From positions 1-51,517 of the forward strand of contig JAZKZG010000079.1 in NCBI GenBank assembly GCA_045612565.1: 51,517 bases of DNA, written 5' to 3'. A program made the position numbers and the translations under genes. The notes below the pieces were generated by a model. That model searched no databases and was not told the origin of the DNA. It saw only the letters and a program-made list of their open reading frames with translations. This stretch comes from RGIG9041 sp045612565 (GTDB lineage: Bacteria; Bacillota; Clostridia; Oscillospirales; QAKW01). Positions 8,129 through 17,067 of the stretch are shown here, one piece after another (positions within the stretch are counted from its first letter, which is position 1; every line of letters starts with the position of its first letter).

Positions 8129-9202
8129 ATGATTAATAAAATAAAAGAAATATATGACCACTATAACGAACTGGGAGAAAAACTTGCCGACCCGAACATA
8201 ATCAGTGACCAGGCTGCATACACAAAACTTATGCGAGAGCATAAGCATCTTACTCCCATCATCGATAAATATAACGAGTATATTGCAAACGAAAACACTG
8301 TAAATGACAGTGCAGAACTTCTTGCCGACCCTGACCTTGACGATGAGATGCGCACACTCGCAATCGAAGAGGAACGCGAGGCAAAAGAGGCTCTTGTAAG
8401 AATTGCCGAAGAACTCAAGGTTCTTCTTTTACCGCGTGACGAAAACGACGACAAAAACGTTATTATCGAAATCCGCGGTGGTGCAGGCGGCGAAGAGGCG
8501 GCACTCTTTGCGGCAAACCTCTACCGTATGTATACAATGTATGCCGAGACCAAAGGCTTTAAATACGAGGTGCTCAACCTCTATGATACCGAACTCGGCG
8601 GCATAAAAGAAATCTCATTTTCAATCAGTGGTGAGGGTGCATATTCGCGCTATAAATTCGAGAGCGGTGTTCATCGTGTTCAGCGTGTACCCGAGACCGA
8701 AAGCGGTGGCAGAATTCACACTTCAACCGTAACAGTTGCAGTTTTGCCGGAAGCAGAGGAAGTTGATTTTGAAATCAACACTGCCGATTTGCAGATTGAC
8801 ACCTATCGTTCATCAGGTGCGGGCGGTCAGCACGTTAACAAAACTGAGAGTGCTATCCGTATAACCCACCTTCCCACAGGCCTTGTTGTTGAGTGTCAGG
8901 ACGAGCGTTCGCAGCATAAAAACAAAGAACGCGCACTCAAAATCCTTCGTTCACGCCTTGTTGAAATGGAGCGTGAAAAACAAAACGCCGAGATTGCCTC
9001 GGAGCGTAAACTACAGGTCGGTACAGGCGACCGTAGTGAGCGTATCCGCACCTATAACTATCCGCAAGGACGAGTTACTGACCACCGTATCGGTCTTACC
9101 CTTTACAAACTCGAACAGATACTCAACGGCGCACTCGATGAGGTTATTGATGCGCTTATTACCGAGGATCAGGCAGAAAAATTAAAGAGTTCACAGGAAT
9201 AA
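8129..9202 (+). CDS. prfA: Peptide chain release factor 1
   Basis: A 357-residue class I release factor recognising UAA and UAG. It carries the RF1-type stop-codon tripeptide PET in HRVQRVPETESGGRIH and the peptidyl-hydrolysis loop GAGGQHVNKTESAIR. The N-terminal coiled region contains the acidic EEREAKEAL stretch typical of RF1. The ribosome binding site GGGAG lies in the end of DUF951, and the stop is one base before the tsaC ATG, so the genes are tightly coupled. No separate prmC (release-factor methylase) gene is in the window. Confidence 0.97.
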   Translation: MINKIKEIYDHYNELGEKLADPNIISDQAAYTKLMREHKHLTPIIDKYNEYIANENTVNDSAELLADPDLDDEMRTLAIEEEREAKEALVRIAEELKVLLLPRDENDDKNVIIEIRGGAGGEEAALFAANLYRMYTMYAETKGFKYEVLNLYDTELGGIKEISFSISGEGAYSRYKFESGVHRVQRVPETESGGRIHTSTVTVAVLPEAEEVDFEINTADLQIDTYRSSGAGGQHVNKTESAIRITHLPTGLVVECQDERSQHKNKERALKILRSRLVEMEREKQNAEIASERKLQVGTGDRSERIRTYNYPQGRVTDHRIGLTLYKLEQILNGALDEVIDALITEDQAEKLKSSQE

Positions 9203-9203
9203 A

Positions 9204-10253
9204 ATGAATACACTTATTGATATATTTAATACCGATGATATAAATCTTGATAAACTTTCCAAGTATGCCGATATGCTAAAGTCGGGCGAACTTGTGGTTT
9301 TTCCAACAGAAACCGTCTATGGTCTTGGCGCAAACTGCCTTGACGCAGATGCTGTTGAAAAAATCTTCAAGGTAAAAAAACGCCCCGCCAACAATCCGCT
9401 TATTGCGCATATCAGCGACGTTTCGATGCTTGACATTGTTGCAAGGGAAGTGGATGATAGCCTTTATCCGCTTTTTAGCGCATTCTGGCCGGGAGCTCTT
9501 ACCGTTGTTTTACCAAAAACCAAAGACGTGCCCGATATCGTGACTGCAGGCGGTGATACCGTTGCTGTACGCTGTCCGTCGCACCCGATTGCGTCGGAAC
9601 TTATCCGCCTTGCAGGCGTTCCGATTGTAGCACCCAGCGCAAACCTTTCGGGCAGACCTTCGCCGACAGCATTTATGCATATCTTTTCCGATCTCAAAGG
9701 TAAGGTTTCGGGAATTATAAACGGTGGAAGTTGTGATATCGGTATCGAAAGCACTGTTGTTTTGCCGACAGGCAAAAATAAACTCACAGTTCTTCGCCCA
9801 GGTGCAATAACTCCCGAAATGCTCGAAGAAAAGGGCTATAGCGTGACGGTTGATAAAAATGTTCTCACTCCCGTTGAAAACGGCACACCTGTTGCATCCC
9901 CCGGTATGCTCTATAAACATTATGCCCCAAAGGCAAAGATGGAGCTTGTCCGCGGAAGCGACAACGCTGTAAAACAGTATATAAAAGAAAAAATTAAAGA
10001 TTCAGATAAAAAAATCGGTGTCCTTTGCTTTTATGGCGAGGGTAAAGAGTTTGATGCGCATACTATCGAATACGGTAACCCAAGTGAGCCGCTTACGTTG
10101 TCGCATAATCTTTTTTCGTCGCTTTATGAGTTTGATAATACCGATGTCGAGATGATTTATGCCCGTGTGATTGAGCCGACAGGCGTTGGTCTGGGCATCT
10201 ATAACCGTATGCTTCGCGCGGCGGCATTCAATGTTATTAATGTAGGTGAATAA
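9204..10253 (+). CDS. tsaC: L-threonylcarbamoyladenylate synthase (Sua5/YwlC type)
   Basis: A 349-residue enzyme that makes threonylcarbamoyl-AMP from threonine, bicarbonate and ATP for t6A37 in ANN-decoding tRNAs. The YrdC-like catalytic domain (about 1-205) has FPTETVYGLGANC, KVKKRPANNPL and APSANLSGRPSP. The C-terminal Sua5 extension (about 230-349) marks it as the long Sua5 form, not short TsaC. It overlaps coaE by one base (TAATG). It is frequently found near prfA in Firmicutes. Confidence 0.95.
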   Translation: MNTLIDIFNTDDINLDKLSKYADMLKSGELVVFPTETVYGLGANCLDADAVEKIFKVKKRPANNPLIAHISDVSMLDIVAREVDDSLYPLFSAFWPGALTVVLPKTKDVPDIVTAGGDTVAVRCPSHPIASELIRLAGVPIVAPSANLSGRPSPTAFMHIFSDLKGKVSGIINGGSCDIGIESTVVLPTGKNKLTVLRPGAITPEMLEEKGYSVTVDKNVLTPVENGTPVASPGMLYKHYAPKAKMELVRGSDNAVKQYIKEKIKDSDKKIGVLCFYGEGKEFDAHTIEYGNPSEPLTLSHNLFSSLYEFDNTDVEMIYARVIEPTGVGLGIYNRMLRAAAFNVINVGE

Positions 10254-10816
10254 TGGTAATAGGCCTTACAGGACATAGCGGAAGCGGTAAAACCACTGCT
10301 GCAAAAATATTTGAAAATTGCGGCCTTTTGCATATTGATTGTGACAAAATGGTGCATGACGAAATCTATACCGACCCCGCAGTAATAGAAAAAATCAAAA
10401 ATGAATTCGGCACTGTAACTGACGGCATGGTTGATCGCAAGGCGCTTGCAAAAATAATTTTTTGTAACAAAACCGAGTATAATAAACTTATGTCACTCTT
10501 AAAGCCGTGCATTGTATCTGCCCTAACCAAAAAAATCTTGCAGGGCGGTGATGTGCTTGTTGATGCACCGATGCTTTTTGAATTTGACCTGGCACACATC
10601 TGCGATGTGACGGTGGGTATTGTCAGTGATAACGCAGTTTCGCGCATTATGATACGCGATGGCATAACTGAGGCTGACGCACAACTGCGTCTTGCCAACC
10701 AACACAAACCGCAATTTTATATCGACAACTGTGACTATGTTATAAAAAATAACGGTTCAACTGATGAGTTGACCGCCTCTGTTAAAGAACTTGTAAACAA
10801 ACTGAAAAAGGTGTAA
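10253..10816 (+). CDS. coaE: Dephospho-CoA kinase
   Basis: A 187-residue P-loop kinase for the last step of coenzyme A synthesis. Walker A is GLTGHSGSGKTTAA at residues ~4-17. DCDKMVHDEIY and VLVDAPMLFE (lid and CoA-domain signatures) and a DYVIKNNGS C-terminal motif are present. The start codon overlaps the tsaC stop codon. Confidence 0.95.
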   Translation: MVIGLTGHSGSGKTTAAKIFENCGLLHIDCDKMVHDEIYTDPAVIEKIKNEFGTVTDGMVDRKALAKIIFCNKTEYNKLMSLLKPCIVSALTKKILQGGDVLVDAPMLFEFDLAHICDVTVGIVSDNAVSRIMIRDGITEADAQLRLANQHKPQFYIDNCDYVIKNNGSTDELTASVKELVNKLKKV

Positions 10817-10820
10817 CCGA

Positions 10821-11363
10821 TTGAAAAAAATTATTAAAAAAACAATATTAACAGTTTTTGTACTGTTTGCGTTGTTTGCGATATCGTTTTTTGCATTGCG
10901 GTATCTCTATCCGCAAAAATATGCGGATGAGGTGCAAAAATACTCGGGGCAATACGGCATTGATGCAGACCTCGTGTATGCTGTAATCAAGTGCGAGAGT
11001 AATTTTAACGACCGCGCACTGTCGCATGCAAACGCCTACGGTCTAATGCAAATCACAAAAGAAACTTACGAATGGGCAGCAAAACGTGAAAATGACCCTG
11101 ACTATGCCAAAAACTCGCTGTTTGACCCCGATACAAACATCCGCTACGGCTGTGCAATCTATTCAATATTTAAACAAGAGTTTGGTGATGATTCTACCAG
11201 TCTTGCGGCATACAATGCGGGGCGCGGCAGGGTAAACACCTGGCTTTCAAATAAAAACTATTCGGCTGATGGTAAAACTCTAGATGTTATTCCGTTTGTC
11301 GAGACCGAAACTTACGTAAAAAAGGTACTGCGTACCCAAAAAATATATAGGCTGATTTATTAA
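10821..11363 (+). CDS. Membrane-anchored lytic transglycosylase (SLT domain)
   Basis: A 180-residue protein with TTG as start, 4 bases after coaE, and AAAGGTG upstream. An N-terminal membrane anchor spans about residues 9-28. A soluble lytic transglycosylase domain follows: catalytic Glu in VIKCESNF (~residue 53), NAYGLMQIT and AAYNAGRGRV. It cleaves the MurNAc-GlcNAc bond to give anhydro-muropeptides at the outer face of the membrane. Members of this short YjbJ/CwlQ-like family are often encoded after coaE in Clostridia. Confidence 0.92.
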   Translation: MKKIIKKTILTVFVLFALFAISFFALRYLYPQKYADEVQKYSGQYGIDADLVYAVIKCESNFNDRALSHANAYGLMQITKETYEWAAKRENDPDYAKNSLFDPDTNIRYGCAIYSIFKQEFGDDSTSLAAYNAGRGRVNTWLSNKNYSADGKTLDVIPFVETETYVKKVLRTQKIYRLIY

Positions 11364-11375
11364 AGGAGAAATAAT

Positions 11376-12722
11376 ATGTCAGAAGAACTTTTGTACAACA
11401 AAACCAACATATTTGAAAAGACCGAAGATACTGCAGAGATTTATGCTCTTTGCGATAAGTATATCGACTTTTTGAACAAGTGCAAAACCGAGCGCACCTG
11501 TGTTAATTTCTTTAAAGCGGATGCTGAGAAAAACGGCTTTAAACCGCTCGACTTTGACAAACCACTTAAAAAAGGCGATAAATTTTATATTATTAACCGT
11601 AATAAGACAATTTTCCTCGGAATTATGGGTGAGGATATTCAGAATAAAGGTATACACATCTGTGCCGCACATATCGACGCCCCCCGTCTTGACCTCAAGC
11701 CCCAGCCGCTTTATGAGGATGAGGGTATGGCTCTTTTAAAGACACATTACTATGGCGGTATCAAAAAGTATCAGTGGACTGCACTTCCTCTTTCAATGGA
11801 AGGCGTTGCAATCACAAAGGACGGAAAAACAGTTGATTTTTCTGACAACGAATATACTTTCTGTATTCCCGACTTGCTTCCGCACCTTGCTGCTGATCAG
11901 ATGCAAAAAACACTTGCAAAAGGCATAGAGGGCGAAGACCTTCGTATAATTTGCGGTACAATCCCGTTAAAAGATGCAGAGAATAACAAAATAAAACAGG
12001 CAGTTTTAAAGATTTTAAACAACAAATACGGCATTACCGAACGCGATCTTATTTCAGCTGAGATTTCGTTTGTCCCCAAACTTGAAGCATCAAGTGTCGG
12101 TTTTGATAACAGCCTTGTGGGTGCTTATGGTCACGATGACCGCATCTGTGCGTGGACTGCATATCAAGCACTTCTTAACGTAAAAAATCCCAAGCATTCG
12201 ATACTTGTAGCACTTGTTGACAAAGAGGAAATTGGTTCTGACGGCACAACAGGTATGAAGAGTGAATTTTTAGAACTTGTTGTTGAAAAAATGTGCGAGG
12301 GTAAAAACGTTCGTCTTGCAATGTACAACAGTAAATGCCTTTCAGCTGACGTAAGTGCATCTTATGACCCTGTTTTTGCATCTGTTCACGATAAACAGAA
12401 TGCATCAATCCTCGGTCATGGGCCTGTTGTCACAAAGTATACAGGCGCCCGTGGCAAATCATCAACCTCAGACGCATCGGCCGAAACCATGGCATACTTT
12501 ACAAACCTCTTTGATGCAAACGGCGTTATCTGGCAGTCGGGACTTCTTGGCAAAATCGACCAGGGCGGCGGCGGTACTGTTGCAATGTATGTTGCTAACC
12601 GCAATATTGACACTCTTGATATCGGTGTAGGACTTTTATCAATGCACGCACCCTTTGAACTCGCATCAAAAGCAGATATCTACGAAACAGTTCGTGCATT
12701 CCGCGTATTTATGGAGGACTAA
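11376..12722 (+). CDS. M18 family zinc aminopeptidase
   Basis: A 448-residue cytosolic dinuclear metallo-aminopeptidase. Visible metal and catalytic motifs are AAHIDAPRLDLKP (His-x-Asp), YGHDDRICAW (bridging Asp) and VDKEEIGSDGTTGM (catalytic Glu and metal Glu). A C-terminal His occurs in LLSMHAPFE. M18 enzymes remove acidic or neutral N-terminal residues from peptides and form dodecamers. AAAGGAG lies upstream of the ATG. It sits between the transglycosylase and the DUF1015-sialidase gene with gaps of 12 and 3 bases. Confidence 0.95.
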   Translation: MSEELLYNKTNIFEKTEDTAEIYALCDKYIDFLNKCKTERTCVNFFKADAEKNGFKPLDFDKPLKKGDKFYIINRNKTIFLGIMGEDIQNKGIHICAAHIDAPRLDLKPQPLYEDEGMALLKTHYYGGIKKYQWTALPLSMEGVAITKDGKTVDFSDNEYTFCIPDLLPHLAADQMQKTLAKGIEGEDLRIICGTIPLKDAENNKIKQAVLKILNNKYGITERDLISAEISFVPKLEASSVGFDNSLVGAYGHDDRICAWTAYQALLNVKNPKHSILVALVDKEEIGSDGTTGMKSEFLELVVEKMCEGKNVRLAMYNSKCLSADVSASYDPVFASVHDKQNASILGHGPVVTKYTGARGKSSTSDASAETMAYFTNLFDANGVIWQSGLLGKIDQGGGGTVAMYVANRNIDTLDIGVGLLSMHAPFELASKADIYETVRAFRVFMED

Positions 12723-12725
12723 ATA

Positions 12726-15104
12726 ATGGCCAATAAATGTGGATTTACATATACCGAACTTTTGCTTCCGTCATTCAGTAAAGACCCCGAAGCGATGAAA
12801 AAATGGGCTTGTGTTGCGTGTGACCAGTACACAAGTGAGCCTGAATATTGGAATGCTGTTGAAAAACTTGTAGGTGATGCACCTTCAACTTTGAATCTTA
12901 TGCTTCCCGAAATTTATCTTTCCGAGACTGACAAGCGTTCGCCCGAAATTACAAAAACAATGAACGAATATATAAAATCGGGCGTATTGCAAACTCACCG
13001 TCAGCGCCTTATTTACGTAAAAAGAACACTTGCAAACGGCAAGGTACGCCGCGGTCTTGTGGGCGCAATTGATCTTGAGGTATATGACTATTCCGAGGGT
13101 ACAACCGCACTTTGCAGACCCACCGAAATGACCGTTACCTCGCGTCTTCCCGCACGTGTTGAAATCCGTAAAAACGCACCAGTTGAGATGCCGCACATAA
13201 TGATGCTCATCAATGATAAAGAAAAACAGGTTATTGAAGAACTTGATTCTTATATCGCACTTTCCGAAAAGGTGTATGACTTTGACCTTATGCAAGGCGG
13301 CGGACATATTACGGGCTATTCGATAATAACCGAGTTTTCACGTACAATCCTTGACCAGATCGACCAGCTTTGCGATAAATCGGGTGACGAGCATCCTATG
13401 ATTTACGCTATGGGTGACGGTAACCATTCGCTTGCCGCCGCAAAGCTTTACTATGAACAGCTCAAAACAGAACTTGGTGACAAGGCAAAGGACCACCCTG
13501 CACGCTACGCCCTTGTTGAACTTGTGAATATCTATGACGAGGCTCTTGAATTTGAGCCTATCCACCGTGTTTTCTTTGGCGCAGACCCCGAAGTACTTAT
13601 GCAAAAAATGGGTGACTACTGCGGTCTTGTCAAGGGCAAGGCAGAAGGACAAGCTTTTGAGGTTTGTATCGGCGACAAGTGCGAAACCTATACCTTTACA
13701 AAGCCTAACTGTTCACTCACAGTTGGCACAATTCAGAATTTCCTTGACGAATACGAAAAAACATACGGTGGCGAGACCGATTATATCCACGGCGACGACG
13801 TTGTTAAAAAACTCTGTGCCGAGGGTGCTGACCGTGTCGGCTTTATCGTTGACGGCATCGAAAAGGACAATTTCTTTGATGTAATCAAAAAAGACGGCGT
13901 GCTTCCGCGTAAAACCTTCTCAATGGGTCACGCGTGCGATAAGCGTTTTTATCTTGAATGCCGCAGTATAGCCACACCTAAGGAAAAACTCAAAAAAGTA
14001 GGTAAACAGGTGGCTTTCCTTGCAACATCTCCCCAAAACGCCCGCAATGGCGAGGGTACTTTTGCACGACTCAAAGACGGCAGAATAATGTATGCCTATA
14101 CATACTATATCGGCTCAAACTTTGCCGATGACGGCCACGCTGATATCTACGCAATATATTCTTCTGATGAAGGTGAAAGCTGGACAGAGCCTGCGCTTTT
14201 ACTTGCCCACGACGAAAAATCACAAAACTATATGTCGCCTGCGCTTGTTCGTATGCCCGACGGCAATATCGGTATGGCTTTTGACCGCAAGGAACGTAAA
14301 GAAACAGGAACGGATTGTGTGCCTTATTTTACCTCGTCATCGGATGAAGGCAAAACGTGGTCCGCACCTATCCCATGCCATAATTACGGCGGTTATACAG
14401 GTATTGTCAACGATTGCTTTGTATGCCTCAAAAACGGCAGAATTATGTTGCCTGTTGGCGGTGTTCATCCTGAATACGTGCCCGACAGCGTAAAAGGCTC
14501 TGTTGTAACGTTCTTTTATTCGGACGACTGCGGCAAAACCTGGCAACTTATGCCGAATGCTGTTTGCTCGCCGTTTACTGATAACGTCGGCTTGCAAGAA
14601 CCCGGTTTATATGAGTACGCGGACGGCACTCTTTGGATGTATTGCCGTACTTACTACGGCTTCCAGTATCAGTCGTTTTCAACCGACGGCGGAAATACTT
14701 GGAGCCCTGCGGAACCCGGCTTTAACTTCACGTCCCCCGACTCGCCTATGCGCGTAAAGAGGGTAGGGGACTTAACTGTTGCAGTATATAACCCTCAGCC
14801 CTATAACCCCTCGCGTCTTGACCTCTCATCAAGCGGAACACCCCGCCGTACACCATTGGTTGTTGCGGTAAGTGACGACGACGGTAAATCGTTTGATGCA
14901 CGTGGTAAAGCGTATTGCAGTTTTGGCCTTGCAGATTTTCAGGAGAGTCTTTACACTCTCGAAAACGACCCCGAAAACGCATTCTGCTATCCTGCGATAA
15001 TCGAGGCTGAAGGCGGCTTCTTGGTTGCATACTACCACAGCAACAACACGGGCCATACACTCGACTCTGCCAAAATGATTAAAATTTATTACAGCGAAAT
15101 ATAA
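12726..15104 (+). CDS. DUF1015 domain fused to a sialidase-like (BNR/Asp-box) domain
   Basis: A 792-residue two-part protein. Residues ~1-415 form a complete DUF1015 protein: the N-terminal PSFSKDPEAMKKWACVACDQYTSEP segment, the MGDGNHSLAAAK motif near 230 and a terminal KTFSMGHACDKRFYLECRSI-like end. Residues ~425-792 form a sialidase-type beta-propeller. It has RNGEGTFARLKDGR near its start and five Asp-box-like motifs (SSDEGESW, SSDEGKTW, YSDDCGKTW, STDGGNTW, SDDDGKSF). There is no signal peptide, so it should be cytoplasmic, unusual for a sialidase-like domain. DUF1015 has no established function known to me. It is last in the prfA operon and followed by a terminator. The join is discussed as a finding. 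Confidence 0.85.
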   Translation: MANKCGFTYTELLLPSFSKDPEAMKKWACVACDQYTSEPEYWNAVEKLVGDAPSTLNLMLPEIYLSETDKRSPEITKTMNEYIKSGVLQTHRQRLIYVKRTLANGKVRRGLVGAIDLEVYDYSEGTTALCRPTEMTVTSRLPARVEIRKNAPVEMPHIMMLINDKEKQVIEELDSYIALSEKVYDFDLMQGGGHITGYSIITEFSRTILDQIDQLCDKSGDEHPMIYAMGDGNHSLAAAKLYYEQLKTELGDKAKDHPARYALVELVNIYDEALEFEPIHRVFFGADPEVLMQKMGDYCGLVKGKAEGQAFEVCIGDKCETYTFTKPNCSLTVGTIQNFLDEYEKTYGGETDYIHGDDVVKKLCAEGADRVGFIVDGIEKDNFFDVIKKDGVLPRKTFSMGHACDKRFYLECRSIATPKEKLKKVGKQVAFLATSPQNARNGEGTFARLKDGRIMYAYTYYIGSNFADDGHADIYAIYSSDEGESWTEPALLLAHDEKSQNYMSPALVRMPDGNIGMAFDRKERKETGTDCVPYFTSSSDEGKTWSAPIPCHNYGGYTGIVNDCFVCLKNGRIMLPVGGVHPEYVPDSVKGSVVTFFYSDDCGKTWQLMPNAVCSPFTDNVGLQEPGLYEYADGTLWMYCRTYYGFQYQSFSTDGGNTWSPAEPGFNFTSPDSPMRVKRVGDLTVAVYNPQPYNPSRLDLSSSGTPRRTPLVVAVSDDDGKSFDARGKAYCSFGLADFQESLYTLENDPENAFCYPAIIEAEGGFLVAYYHSNNTGHTLDSAKMIKIYYSEI

Positions 15105-15120
15105 AAAAATATATAAAAAT

Positions 15121-15157
15121 GGAACCTACCGCATTTGCAGTAGGTTCCGTTTTATTT
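15121..15157 (+). terminator. Terminator of the prfA to DUF1015-sialidase operon
   Basis: Arms GGAACCTAC (15121-15129) and GTAGGTTCC (15140-15148) with a 10-base loop, followed by the T-rich run GTTTTATTTTT. Confidence 0.88.
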
Positions 15158-15196
15158 TTAATGTTTTGGGAATTTTAACATTCCATTATGTAATTA

Positions 15197-15598
15197 TTAC
15201 ATATATTTTGTTACTGATTCGGGCGCAGTTGCAATGTCAGCCGAAACAAGAACGGTGACTTTAGCATCACCTGCAACGTTGTTGATATCAGCAAGAACTT
15301 CGCCGAGTTTTACAAGGTCATCACCTGTGATTTTGAGTAAACCGTCAACAAAGAGTGAAGTGATGTCATAGTTGCCTGCAAAAAGACCTTTTACAAATCC
15401 GCAAAAAGCATCAAAACCTTTGATGTTAAAATCTTTAACGTTAATAAGTCTGACCTGTGAAGATATATCGTATTTTAAACCGTCGCCGTATTCAAGACAA
15501 ACAACGTTGCCCTGTTCAGTTTTAGCGGCTTCGTTAACCATTTCAATAAGCTTTTTGGTTTTGCCAGTGCCTTTTGTTCCGATAATTGCTTTAATCAT
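15197..15598 (-). CDS. Small P-loop NTPase, uncharacterised
   Basis: The start is placed at MIKAIIGTKGTGKTK (15598), which follows GAGAGGAG; the frame stays open to 15664 but has no better start. The product is 133 residues. A Walker A motif GTKGTGKT lies at residues 7-14, and a possible Walker B is ITSLFVDGLL near 79-88. It looks like a stand-alone minimal ATP-binding domain, sometimes labelled PilT-like in clostridial genomes. No partner gene is obvious; it follows pgi on the same strand and may be cotranscribed. Function unknown. Confidence 0.75.
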   Translation of the reverse strand: MIKAIIGTKGTGKTKKLIEMVNEAAKTEQGNVVCLEYGDGLKYDISSQVRLINVKDFNIKGFDAFCGFVKGLFAGNYDITSLFVDGLLKITGDDLVKLGEVLADINNVAGDAKVTVLVSADIATAPESVTKYM

Positions 15599-15613
15599 AT
15601 TAAAACTCCTCTC

Positions 15614-15629
15614 GCCGCATTTTTGCGGC
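15614..15629 (-). promoter_or_regulatory. Small hairpin between pgi and the P-loop gene
   Basis: The arms GCCGCA / TGCGGC with a 4-base T loop sit immediately before the GAGAGGAG ribosome binding site of the P-loop gene. It could attenuate transcription from pgi or limit translation. There is no strong U-run directly after it on the - strand, so terminator activity is uncertain. Confidence 0.4.
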
Positions 15630-15666
15630 ATGTATTTTTTACTGCGTAATGCAGGATTTTCCAAAA

Positions 15667-17001
15667 TTATACTCTGCCGATTTTTTTGTTGATTGCTTCG
15701 GTTTCTTTTTCGTAACCGGGTTTGCCGAGCAGAGCAAACATATTCTTTTTGTATGCCTCAACACCGGGCTGGTCAAACGGATTAACACCGAGAAGGTAAC
15801 CCGAAATTGCACAAGCTTTTTCAAAGAAGTATACAAGGTAGCCGAAGTTGTATTCGTCATATCCGTCAAACTCTAAAACGATGTTGGGTACACCGCCGTC
15901 GTTGTGTGCAAGAACAGTGCCGAGGAAAGCGTTGTCGTTAACATAGTTTACAGTTTTTCCTGCAAGGAAGTTAAGACCGTCAAGGTCACCCTCAACCTCG
16001 CCGATTGTGAGATCACGTTTAACGTTGTTTGCTTTTAAAACTGTTTCAAACAGGTTACGGTTGCCGTCCTGAATGAACTGACCGAGTGAATGGAGGTCAG
16101 TAGAGAAGGTAGCAGCTGCAGGGAAGATGCCTTTTTGATCTTTGCCTTCGCTCTCGCCGTAAAGCTGTTTGAACCATTCGCCGAAATAAACTGCACAAGG
16201 ATCGTATGTGATAAGCATTTCGGTCGTCTTATTTTTTCTTAAAAGAATATTTCTGTCAATTGCATAATTATAGCAGTCGTTTTCGTCTGTTAAAAAGTCG
16301 CATCTTGCAACTGCGGCACCACGCATCATCTCGTCAATGTCTGCACCCGATACTGCGATAGGTAAAAGACCTACGGCTGTGAGTACCGAGTATCTGCCGC
16401 CTACGTCATCGGGAACCACAAATGTTTCGTAACCTTGCTCTGTTGCAAGTGCTTTGAGTGTACCGCGTGCCTTGTCGGTTGTAACAAAGATGTGATCTTT
16501 TGCACCGTCAACGCCGTATTTTTTCTCTGCAAGTTCTTTAAATACTCTGAATGCAATTGCAGGTTCGGTTGTTGTGCCTGATTTAGAAATAACATTGATT
16601 GAAAAATCTCTGTCTTTGCAAAGATCAATTATTTCATTGAGATAAGTTGCGCTGATGTTGTTACCTGCAAAATATATTTCGGGTGTATCTTTTGCAAGAT
16701 TGTTGTAAAGCGATGAATGAATAAATTCAATTGCCGCTCTCGCACCGAGGTATGAACCGCCGATACCGATAACAACAAGAACATCCGAATTGCCCTGAAT
16801 CTTTTTTGCTGCTTCTTTAATACGAGCAAATTCCTCTTTATCATAATTAAGCGGAAGGTCAAGCCAACCCAAAAAGTCGTTTCCGGGACCTTTTTTTGAG
16901 TGGAGCATATTGTGTGCAACCTCAACGTAAGGCTTTAAATACTCACGCTCATTTTCGTTAATAAAGCCATTAAGATACTTTCTGTTAACATGTACTGACA
17001 T
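15667..17001 (-). CDS. pgi: Glucose-6-phosphate isomerase
   Basis: A 444-residue glycolytic enzyme interconverting glucose-6-phosphate and fructose-6-phosphate. It has VVIGIGGSYLGARAAIEF, the phosphate-binding SKSGTTTEPAIAFR and QLYGESEGKDQKGIFP. The C-terminal SGYLLGVNPFDQPGVEAYKKNMFALLG supplies the catalytic Lys. Length fits the short Firmicutes form. AAAGGAG precedes the ATG and a sigma-A-like promoter lies directly upstream. Confidence 0.98.
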   Translation of the reverse strand: MSVHVNRKYLNGFINENEREYLKPYVEVAHNMLHSKKGPGNDFLGWLDLPLNYDKEEFARIKEAAKKIQGNSDVLVVIGIGGSYLGARAAIEFIHSSLYNNLAKDTPEIYFAGNNISATYLNEIIDLCKDRDFSINVISKSGTTTEPAIAFRVFKELAEKKYGVDGAKDHIFVTTDKARGTLKALATEQGYETFVVPDDVGGRYSVLTAVGLLPIAVSGADIDEMMRGAAVARCDFLTDENDCYNYAIDRNILLRKNKTTEMLITYDPCAVYFGEWFKQLYGESEGKDQKGIFPAAATFSTDLHSLGQFIQDGNRNLFETVLKANNVKRDLTIGEVEGDLDGLNFLAGKTVNYVNDNAFLGTVLAHNDGGVPNIVLEFDGYDEYNFGYLVYFFEKACAISGYLLGVNPFDQPGVEAYKKNMFALLGKPGYEKETEAINKKIGRV

Positions 17002-17036
17002 ATTTGATTTAACTCCTTTAATTATCTCTCGTTTTT

Positions 17037-17065
17037 ATGATAACACACTATTTTTTTATATTCAA
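17037..17065 (-). promoter_or_regulatory. Probable sigma-A promoter of pgi
   Basis: On the - strand TTGAAT (17065-17060), a 17-base spacer, then TATCAT (17042-17037). It lies about 35 bases before the pgi ATG, within the last bases of the gap after the carboxypeptidase gene. Confidence 0.65.
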
Positions 17066-17067
17066 GT

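Noticed and set aside
12726..15104. Treating the DUF1015-sialidase gene as two genes
   Set aside because: The frame is continuous with no stop, and no convincing start with a ribosome binding site is seen near 13970-14030. The possibility of an indel or assembly error is kept as a finding.
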